This document shows positions 1 to 7,500 of a DNA stretch of 10,407 nt, piece after piece. The translations under genes and the position numbers were made by a program. The notes beneath the pieces are model-generated. The model saw nothing but the letters and a program-made list of their open reading frames with translations. It did not search any database and was not told the DNA's origin. Numbering within the stretch: the first letter of the stretch is position 1; the number at the start of each line of letters is the position of its first letter. The DNA comes from G039029935 sp039029935. Its GTDB lineage: Bacteria; Chloroflexota; Anaerolineae; Caldilineales; Caldilineaceae. Where the stretch lies: contig JBCCFC010000386.1 of assembly GCA_039029935.1 (NCBI GenBank), forward strand, positions 1-10,407. Reading direction: 5' to 3'.

Positions 1-52
1 CAATTAGCGTATAAATTAGCTCCAATTTGCATTTTTAAAATATTCTACACTT

Positions 53-73
53 TAACAGGTTTTGAACCTGTTA
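53..73 (+). terminator. 9-bp inverted repeat followed by a T-rich stretch
   Basis: TAACAGGTT (53-61), a TTG loop, then AACCTGTTA (65-73) form a perfect 9-bp stem, followed on the plus strand by TTTTATA. This resembles a weak rho-independent terminator for a plus-strand gene lying left of the window. It could equally be a dispersed palindromic repeat, because its core CAGGTT-3 nt-AACCTG resembles the hairpin at 10197-10215. It also lies 12 bases beyond the stop of the minus-strand remnant at 86-184, but no T tract follows it in that direction. Confidence 0.4.
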
Positions 74-85
74 TTTTATACTTTC

Positions 86-184
86 CTATACAACGAGAAA
101 CTCAGTGGCCCATAAATCTTCATCACGCACCTTGCGCACCAACGTGTGAAACTCGGCATAGGACGTTTCCATACGTGTGATCAT
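86..184 (-). pseudogene. Possible truncated remnant of a DinB-like (DinB/ClbS-DfsB superfamily) gene
   Basis: From an ATG at 184 the minus strand reads MITRMETSYAEF, then HTLVRKVRDEDLW, and stops at 86 after 32 residues. The pattern, a first helix with a TSYAEF-type motif followed by a short loop and DEDL, resembles the N-terminus of DinB-like four-helix-bundle proteins, which normally run to about 150-180 residues. The expected next segment (a GW-S-KD-type motif and metal-binding histidines) is absent; the frame ends in ATEFLVV and a stop, and a palindrome follows within 12 bases. I infer a degraded or truncated gene copy. The match was made by eye over about 25 residues, so a chance open frame remains possible. 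Confidence 0.28.
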
Positions 185-825
185 GCTGGCAACTGTGTTA
201 TCATGTTCGGGTGTCCCTATGTGTGTAGTATAGCAGCATGGCGATGCGGATGCTTGACCAAAATTGCTCAAAGTGCTAGATTTAGAAACCAGTCCTTTTA
301 CAGACGCAAAGATGACGAATCTCAAACAATGTTGACAATTTCAATTTTATTTCTTTATATAAAGCCTTGAATCGGTCTTGGCGAAAGACCATCTAATGTG
401 CAATAGGGATTGCATGTACAAAATAATAAAGTATACAAGCAAGAAATAGAAGATATAGATTGGAGAAAAGTAAATACGTAAACTTAACGTAAATTCCCTC
501 CACAAGAATTGCCAAAAAACATGTCGTGCGTAAACTACATAACAGATAAAACATTTTTTTTGTTTTTTGAATTATACAGGAGTGGTATATCTGCAAAACA
601 AGAACAGGGTAGTATCCAAGATAGGCAAAATAGTGTACAATTAATCTTGATAAATTTGAAAAAATAGGATCGGAAAACAAGCCTTACAAAATCGTCAGGA
701 TAATATCGAGACTTGGTTCTCATTGCGTCCAGAAACCGAGACGTTGATCAAAGTCGAACATCGCATAGGCATCACATGGAGCAAAACAATTAGGTCTTCT
801 ACTCAATAGTTAACAAGAGTCGATT
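185..825. other. AT-rich intergenic region without a supportable gene
   Basis: Short open frames occur on both strands but none has a convincing start, ribosome binding site or recognisable protein pattern. Noted items are the promoter candidate at 332-360, two small hairpins just after it (GGTCTT/AAGACC at 374-390 and TGCAAT/ATTGCA at 399-414), and a T8-G-T6 run near 551-566. An unbroken plus-strand frame at 660-809 ends in a stop but has no start codon. The region is clearly richer in A and T than the flanking genes. If the 332-360 promoter is real, most of this stretch would be a leader of the operon that starts at 826. Confidence 0.6.
332..360 (+). promoter_or_regulatory. Candidate sigma70-type promoter
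   Basis: A perfect -35 TTGACA (332-337) is followed after 17 bases by TTATAT (355-360); shifting by one gives TATATA with an 18-base spacer. The surroundings are AT-rich, as expected of a promoter. It points toward the operon beginning at 826, which would give a leader of about 460 bases. No better -35/-10 pair was found closer to 826. The match is by eye only; AT-rich DNA yields such matches by chance. Confidence 0.33.
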
Positions 826-3800
826 ATGTATACACGAGATATCAAACCAGCCAGACCCAATTATCAGCACACAGAGCCAGAACATGGTCAAGTGGGACAC
901 ATACAAACAGGACACAGTAAAACCGGGCATGCAAAAACAGAACATGAGCAAAATCGTATTTTAAAGATGGTTGCCTACCGTGACAGGTATGAGGAGCAAT
1001 ACACACAGAAAACACGAGAATGGGAGCATCTCAAAAATGGCCCATCACCTGTTGATTTTGATCGCGCAGAGCAACTGCTCAATGACTTTATCGAGATCGC
1101 CAAACACATCAAATCCACCCACCAATTTAATGCATGGCAACACGTGGTCTCGATTGCCCAGCGCATTCTGCGCGATTATGGCGATGATGGTGATCTGTGG
1201 TGGCGTGTGGCCTATCATGGTATCCATATCACAAGCGTACTGCAAGATGTGTTGCAGCAAAGACGTGGCGCGTCTATTGAAAATAGAGGTGAAAATAAAA
1301 GCGAAAATAAATCGGGCAATGCGGGTGAGCAGACACAAAGAGATAGTGCAAAGCCTATTCTCCAACTGCTCACTCATCACAGCTACGACCATTATCGCCA
1401 ATTCTATCGTCTCTCACAGAGAAATTGGCAAGCCAACGCCCAAACAGCCGCCTATGCTCTACTGACCGAAAAACGCGCAGGTAGCCCCACATCCAACCTC
1501 CCGATTCCCAACTGGATTGCCTATTTAGAGGCACATGAATTTGAGTTGCTCTATCAAAAATTGCAAACGATGACCAGTATCCTGCTGGCAACACAGATAT
1601 CCGGACAACACGTCACCAAGAATGCGAGCCAACATCAAGAACCACAGACCAAAACGTGGGCCTTGCTACAAATGAGTGGTGTTCTGGTCAATCTTGTCAC
1701 CATGGCGCGCTATGCCATCGGTTACGATACACTGCAACAGTTAATGCAAGGACAGCTAGAGGTGGATGCCTCCGTTCTGCGCACCTATCAGAATCTGTGG
1801 CCTGAGCTTGCGCATATGGCAACACTTGCAACGCATGGGATGCATAGTTCCGCCGCGACAACGCCGCAGCCAGACCAAGATACCGTCTTCAACCAATTAG
1901 CTGCTCTTGTGTCTACCAGTGATGCCCACCCAAACGATGGGTCTGGGGCAGCCTATATACAGCAACAGATTGATGATGCCCTTTACCAATTGCAGATAGT
2001 TGGGCTGATGGCAATGAACGAACAGGCACAATGGCAAGCGATGTTACCACATCCCTCATTTGGCACATTCCGAGGTTCATTTGGGACCATATTGATTCGC
2101 TCTTGGAGCGAGACACGCCTGCAATATGCCCGACAGCATTGGTTGCGCCAGCATGACGACACACTGCACGAGATCATCTTGGACGCAGACCCCAGCGTGT
2201 TCCAGAAATCGATGCAACATCAACGCTTTGAGGCTGGATACATGGCACTACGCTGGCTCACTTGTGCCACCTCCCAAGAGATGCTGGTTCTGTATGGTCA
2301 ATATAACAATGAAGATTCATTTCTACAGACCTTAACCGAAACACAACATGCACTATACTTATCTCTTTTGAAGGAGGAAGGCGATAGTGCCTCTGTGGGT
2401 GTCACTGCTGATGCCGTACCAACGGCAACTTTAGCAGAGATGATTCAGGGGTTAGAAAATAAATATATTGCAATTATTCCCCAATTTTCACCAGCGGCTG
2501 CCCCATTGACAACAGCATTCTCAACACTCTACAGTCCAGTGGCTGGAAAAGAGTCAGAGAAAGAGGCTGAGAAAGAGGCAGGGAATAGGCGTCATCTTGA
2601 AATCGAATCTGCACACTGTTGTGACCGATGTTCTCATGCCATTCCTTGGGGTTGGATTCCATTTTGTCCCGTCTGCGGTAAAGAAACCAACATCATCCAA
2701 CATCTCTCGTCCAAAGAGGAGCCAGCGACAGAGCCTGTGCGACAGCCGACGCCTGTATCATCAGTCGTCTCATCCATCGACCCAATCTATCCAGATTTTG
2801 GGACAGAGGAGCCTTTGCAAGAAGAAGGACTTGTTCCCTATGTTGACATGGCTTATCTTGAACCCATCTCCACAATACAAGTGCCACGCAAAGATCGCCG
2901 TTATCGTAAGACACTGACGGCGGTGGTCAGCGGACTCATTCTGATTTCTGCCATCCTTTTTGGACGAGATAGCATTCGCTCGCTCTTTTCGCCAAGCATG
3001 ATGGGGAATTCAATAGACAATCAAGCTGCCGCTGTTTTGAACTCCACAGAAGCTGTCCCCGCTGCAACGCCGACGATTACCCAAGCGGCTGATGAACCGG
3101 ATAACTTATTGGAGCAGGCAACAGTGATTGTGATATCAGCTTCATCACTAGATGAAACAGAAACAGCACCTGAAACACGCACACTCACAGAGCCTGAAAC
3201 ACGCACACGGCCTGCTAATCAGGGTGAGTTGCCAGCCGTCGAGGTTGCAAGGCTCGCCAATACCCCTACGTCTCCCAATGCCATGTCGCAAGTTGACCCC
3301 GACGTTGCCTTGAGCCGCCAAATCCGTACACAAGGTACATTGGCAACGATTTCAACTGTTGTACCACCCACTAACAGGGTTCTAGATGAGACTGGCACTG
3401 ATGAGACTGGCACTAATGAGACTGGCACTGATGAGACTGGTGCTGATGAGACTGGCACTGATGAAGCAGCAAGTGAACCAATCGTTGTGGTTGAATCGCA
3501 AGAAACACCGTCTGATGCAGACAGTGCTGCTACAGAAGGCAGTGCTGCAGAAGACAGTGCTACAGAAGACAAGACACACTCTGTCGCCGAAGCGGTTGTG
3601 CCTCCGCTTACGCTCAATTTAGGTACAGATGCAATCGCTGATTTTACAGAGGAACCGATTCTGGTGAGTATCCGTACTAAAGAAGAGAGCAATGCAGCGA
3701 CGACCTCTGACACCTCGAGTGTTGGCCTGACTCAGACCAATCTAGAGATTATGTTGGACACGAATGTCCCCCTTCAATCATTGACGATTGATATTGCTGT

Positions 3801-4524
3801 TGACACGACGCAAGCAGCGCATTTGGGCAATGTCGAGTCATCGCCTGCATCGGAGTCTCTGCTGCGTACCATTCAGCGTTCCCCATCCGCCTCTACACAA
3901 AATCCGCTGGCACCCAATGGCATGCTTGATATTGCCGAGCAAGTTTTCTCCAAATCGCTGCTGGATAGTCTCTCACAATCGACACCTGCACAATCGCAAG
4001 TGGCCTATGCGCTCACATATCCGCTACAAATGGTGGAACCCACCCTTGTGTCTTTGGCAGGGAGCTACCCAGCCGTTATGACGATTATTTCCAAAGATAT
4101 CTTGGAGCGCGACCTGATCAAAGATATCCCCCTATCGGAGCTGGTCTTCTGCCTGGAAGCAGAGTCAACGGTGACGCAATCAATTTGGTCCGATCCAGTC
4201 ATTGATGATGCTAAAGAGGTGGCAGAACTTCAACCTGGCACACAGGTCTGTCTCACCGGATGGGTCACATGCCAAAATGCATTTTTCGAGCTTGGTGGCT
4301 TCATGAGCCGACGCGTCCCCTATCGTGCCTATCGTACCTACTGGCGTGATGCCTCCAGTGAGCGGCAAATTATAGATGGTTGGCTCTATGATAACTTTGA
4401 CTTTGACAAGATGACACAACTCACCAGTGCCGACCCTGACCTATATCCTGATATCAATTTTGATGCCAATCACCTATCAGGACAGATTCCGATTCCAGAG
4501 CAATCAAGATGTGAACTTAATTGA
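826..4524 (+). CDS. Large zinc-ribbon, single-membrane-span protein with repetitive stalk and C-terminal SH3-like region
   Basis: Not a family I recognise as a whole; function unknown. Seen in the 1232 residues: His-containing pentapeptide repeats (about 19-43); a long mostly helical Gln/His/Ala-rich region (about 50-570); a zinc ribbon formed by C599-x2-C602 and C614-x2-C617, with an extra C598; a basic stretch (688-695) directly before one hydrophobic helix (about 696-713); then a 390-residue acidic, Ser/Thr/Ala-rich segment containing five DETGT-type repeats (854-878). The C-terminal 125 residues are more ordered, with PGTQV (1137-1141) and DGWLY (1184-1188), suggesting a bacterial SH3-like fold (inference). 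By the positive-inside rule the zinc-ribbon half is cytoplasmic and the stalk plus SH3-like part is outside. The ATG at 826 has a modest AAGAG six bases upstream; the later Met48 has none. It ends 35 bases before the lipoprotein gene, so the two are probably cotranscribed. Confidence is high that this is a gene, low for its role. Confidence 0.88.
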   Translation: MYTRDIKPARPNYQHTEPEHGQVGHIQTGHSKTGHAKTEHEQNRILKMVAYRDRYEEQYTQKTREWEHLKNGPSPVDFDRAEQLLNDFIEIAKHIKSTHQFNAWQHVVSIAQRILRDYGDDGDLWWRVAYHGIHITSVLQDVLQQRRGASIENRGENKSENKSGNAGEQTQRDSAKPILQLLTHHSYDHYRQFYRLSQRNWQANAQTAAYALLTEKRAGSPTSNLPIPNWIAYLEAHEFELLYQKLQTMTSILLATQISGQHVTKNASQHQEPQTKTWALLQMSGVLVNLVTMARYAIGYDTLQQLMQGQLEVDASVLRTYQNLWPELAHMATLATHGMHSSAATTPQPDQDTVFNQLAALVSTSDAHPNDGSGAAYIQQQIDDALYQLQIVGLMAMNEQAQWQAMLPHPSFGTFRGSFGTILIRSWSETRLQYARQHWLRQHDDTLHEIILDADPSVFQKSMQHQRFEAGYMALRWLTCATSQEMLVLYGQYNNEDSFLQTLTETQHALYLSLLKEEGDSASVGVTADAVPTATLAEMIQGLENKYIAIIPQFSPAAAPLTTAFSTLYSPVAGKESEKEAEKEAGNRRHLEIESAHCCDRCSHAIPWGWIPFCPVCGKETNIIQHLSSKEEPATEPVRQPTPVSSVVSSIDPIYPDFGTEEPLQEEGLVPYVDMAYLEPISTIQVPRKDRRYRKTLTAVVSGLILISAILFGRDSIRSLFSPSMMGNSIDNQAAAVLNSTEAVPAATPTITQAADEPDNLLEQATVIVISASSLDETETAPETRTLTEPETRTRPANQGELPAVEVARLANTPTSPNAMSQVDPDVALSRQIRTQGTLATISTVVPPTNRVLDETGTDETGTNETGTDETGADETGTDEAASEPIVVVESQETPSDADSAATEGSAAEDSATEDKTHSVAEAVVPPLTLNLGTDAIADFTEEPILVSIRTKEESNAATTSDTSSVGLTQTNLEIMLDTNVPLQSLTIDIAVDTTQAAHLGNVESSPASESLLRTIQRSPSASTQNPLAPNGMLDIAEQVFSKSLLDSLSQSTPAQSQVAYALTYPLQMVEPTLVSLAGSYPAVMTIISKDILERDLIKDIPLSELVFCLEAESTVTQSIWSDPVIDDAKEVAELQPGTQVCLTGWVTCQNAFFELGGFMSRRVPYRAYRTYWRDASSERQIIDGWLYDNFDFDKMTQLTSADPDLYPDINFDANHLSGQIPIPEQSRCELN
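880..954 (+). repeat. Five 15-bp units encoding His-containing pentapeptides
   Basis: Five imperfect 15-base units start at 880, 895, 910, 925 and 940 and encode EHGQV, GHIQT, GHSKT, GHAKT and EHEQN. A histidine recurs every fifth residue. The period is whole-codon, so copy-number change would keep the frame. It lies at the extreme N-terminus of the zinc-ribbon membrane protein, predicted to be cytoplasmic. Confidence 0.75.
3385..3459 (+). repeat. Five 15-bp tandem units encoding DETGT-type pentapeptides
   Basis: GATGAGACTGGCACT at 3385 is repeated at 3400 (identical), 3415 (first base A), 3430 (GGTGCT ending) and 3445 (identical); a partial GATGAA follows. The near-identity of the units implies recent slippage or expansion. 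They encode an acidic Thr/Gly stalk in the predicted outside part of the protein. The complementary strand also stays open here, which accounts for a spurious Val/Ser-repeat reading frame. Confidence 0.85.
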
Positions 4525-4546
4525 AAGAATGCAATTTTCAGGTAAC

Positions 4547-4553
4547 AAAGGAG
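4547..4553 (+). promoter_or_regulatory. Ribosome binding site fixing the lipoprotein start
   Basis: AAAGGAG lies six bases before the GTG at 4560. No comparable site precedes the TTG at 4521 that would open the same frame 13 codons earlier and overlap the previous stop. Starting at the GTG also gives a normal lipoprotein signal peptide. Confidence 0.85.
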
Positions 4554-4559
4554 CGATAC

Positions 4560-7500
4560 GTGAGTCAGCAAGCCAGACAACGAATACAGCCAGTCCTTAT
4601 TTTGATGATCATTGCCATGTTGCTGATGACTGCATGTGTGATTCAGCCCATTTCACAGGTGACACCCGCATCTGACGGTGCAGCAGATGTGGCTTCTGAA
4701 TCTGAGACAATAGAGGCTGGTGAAGAAGCCAGCGATGAGGCCAACAATGAAGCCAACAATGAGCCAACAGAAACTGCACCTGCACAGGGAGATGCGCCTG
4801 CACAAGATACGGAGACAGAGTCAGTGACTGGTGTAGAGCCAGAAGTCGCTACAACTCAGGATGCTGCCAGTGATAGCTCTGTGATCGACCCACCCGAAAA
4901 TGCCTCTGCAACCGCTCGTTTCCGTGAAAGAGGCTATCTGATTGCGGGTGTGAAAGGGGACTTCCGTCCTTTTGGCTATCAAACAGTAGGGGATGGCAGC
5001 GATGGGCAGGCTGACGTTGAGGGCATTGACGTAGACATTGTGCGAGAACTGGCGAACCGCTGGCTGGGCGACCCCAATGCAGTCGAATTTGTCGTTGTCA
5101 CGTCGGCCAATGCGGTAGATACCCTAGTATCGGGTGAGGTTGACCTGTTGGCCGCAGCCATGACCCGCCGACGTGAACTTGAAGAGTCGATTGACTTTAG
5201 CCAAACCTACTTCTTGGATGGTCAAAGCCTGCTGGTCCGTCGTGATTCGGGTATTCAAGGGGTTGGAGACTTGGACGGCAAAATGGTGGCCGTTCTCGAA
5301 GGCTCTGTTGCGGGCAACCCCATCGACGATTTTGTCATTGAGCAAAATATGACCATCCAAACCGAGACATTTACCTCCTTTGCGCCTGCCGTGGACGCGT
5401 TGCTCAACGGCACGGTTGATGCATTGACCAGCGATAGCGTTGGACTCTACCAATTCACCATCGATCATCCCGAACTCGTAATCATCGGTGGGCGCTTCAC
5501 GACCAAGCTCTATGGCATTGGTGTGCGTGAAGGGGACTCCTCCTTCCGCGAACTGCTCAACTTCACGCTCCAAGAGATGAAAAAAGATCGCACCTATGAT
5601 GAAATTTTAGCAAAATGGCTCCCTGCCAACGACCCCTATGACTTGGCGATCTTCCCTGGCGTTACGGTCTATCAATCATTAAACGACCTGCCCGCCACAC
5701 TGGAAACACCCGCTCAATCGACCATCCTGCAAATGTTAACACGCGGTCGCCTGATAGCCGGTGTCAAAGAAGACTTTAAACCCTTTGGCTATCGTGATGC
5801 AGATGGCACACTCATTGGTTTTGATGTCGATATTGTGCGTGAATTTGCCCGCCGTTGGTTTGGCGATGCCACCGCAATCGAGTTGCTAACCGTGCGTTCG
5901 GATGATCGCATTCCGCGCTTGGCCGCAGGTGAAATGGACCTTGTAGCGGCCTCCATGACCCACAAGCATGACCGCGCTGAAACCATTGATTTTAGCCAAA
6001 CCTACTTCTTGGATGGGCAGAGTCTGCTGGTACAACAGGTGTCAGGCATTCAAGAGGTCGAAGATTTGGATGGCAAAATCGTTGCCGCCATTGAAGGGTC
6101 TACCTCGATTGATAACATCCGCAGAGAAGCCACGCGTCTAGGCATCAGCATCAGTGTTGCGCCCTATAACAACTACATCGACGCTGTGACCGCACTCAAC
6201 CAAGGCAATATCGACGCGTTGACCACCGATAGCGTTGCTCTCTATCAATTTGCATTGGACAACGAAGGGCTGGTTGTTGTCGGTGGTCGTTTCACCAGAG
6301 AACCCTATGGCATCGGTGTGCCACAGGGCGACTCATCCTTCCGCGAGCTAGTTGATTATACGCTACAAGAGATGAAGAAGGATGGCACGTATGACAGAAT
6401 TTACCAGACGTGGTTCCCGTTTGATGCACCCTATGATGTCGAAATCTTGCCAGGTTCGGCCAACTATATAGGCATCTGCATCTATCTGGACTGTGGTAAA
6501 CCCGCATTGGCCGATGATGCGGAAGAGGAGGTACCTGCTGACAGTGAAGAGGTCGCCATTGCCAATACACCAGAGCCAACGCCAACCTTGGCCCCACCCA
6601 CAGAAGTACCCACACCTGAACCGACCGCAACGCCAACGTTACGCCCAACGCCACTACCGACATCGCCACCTATCCCCGACCAAGCGTCTGTCATGCAGCG
6701 TATCCGTGACCGAGGCTATATGATTGCGGGGGTCAAATTTGATTTCAAACCGTTTGGCTATCTAAACAACAGCAGTGAAATTGGGGGGGAAGTCATCGGA
6801 TTCGACATTGACCTCATTCAGGCAATGGCCGACATCTGGGGGATTGATGTGCAGTTTGAGCAGGTGACATCGGGCAACCGCATCCCCAAATTGGTGGAAA
6901 ACCAGGTCGATATCGTAGCGGCCTCCATGACCCACAAAAAGGACCGAGAGGAAACTATTGACTTTAGCCAGACCTATTTCTTGGATGGGCAGAGTCTACT
7001 GGTACGCGCCGATTCAGGGATTCAGGGCGTCGCAGACTTGGATGATAAGGTCGTCACCGCCATCATCGGCTCCACCTCTATCGACCAAATTCAAGCCTAC
7101 GCCGATGCCAATGATGTCGATATCGACGTTTTCCCCTTTGCCGAGTATCCACCGGCGATTGAAGCACTCAAGGCGGGCGGTGTCGATGCATTGACCACCG
7201 ACAGCGTGGCACTATCACAGTTTGCAAAGGACAACCCAGAGTTGATTGTTGTGGGCGAACTCTTCACCGAGGAACCCTATGGCATGGGCTTGCCCGCAGG
7301 TGATTCGTACTTCAACAATCTTGTGAATTTCACATTGCAAGAATTGCGTCGAAATGGAACCTATGATGAATTGTATTTGAAGTGGTTTGGTGAAAATTCA
7401 ACGCCTTATCCAATTGAGTTGATGCCCGGCGAATGGCCCTACACCTTTGCCAATTCGCCTGTTGATTTGGACAAACCGATTGTCTCGGCTGTCGAAAAAA

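Noticed and set aside
660..809. Plus-strand open frame with protein-like composition ending in a stop at 809
   Set aside because: No start codon, preceded by an in-frame stop at 657, and no family recognised; about 50 codons can be open by chance.
3219..3713. 164-residue minus-strand frame with Val/Ser repeats
   Set aside because: It is the antisense of the GATGAGACTGGCACT repeats and the low-complexity stalk; no ribosome site or recognisable domain.
4521..4559. TTG at 4521 as the start of the lipoprotein, overlapping the previous stop
   Set aside because: It lacks a ribosome binding site, while the GTG at 4560 has AAAGGAG at ideal spacing and gives a proper lipoprotein signal peptide.
5124..5573. 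149-residue minus-strand frame
   Set aside because: Antisense shadow of the first solute-binding domain, whose plus-strand protein is strongly family-like.
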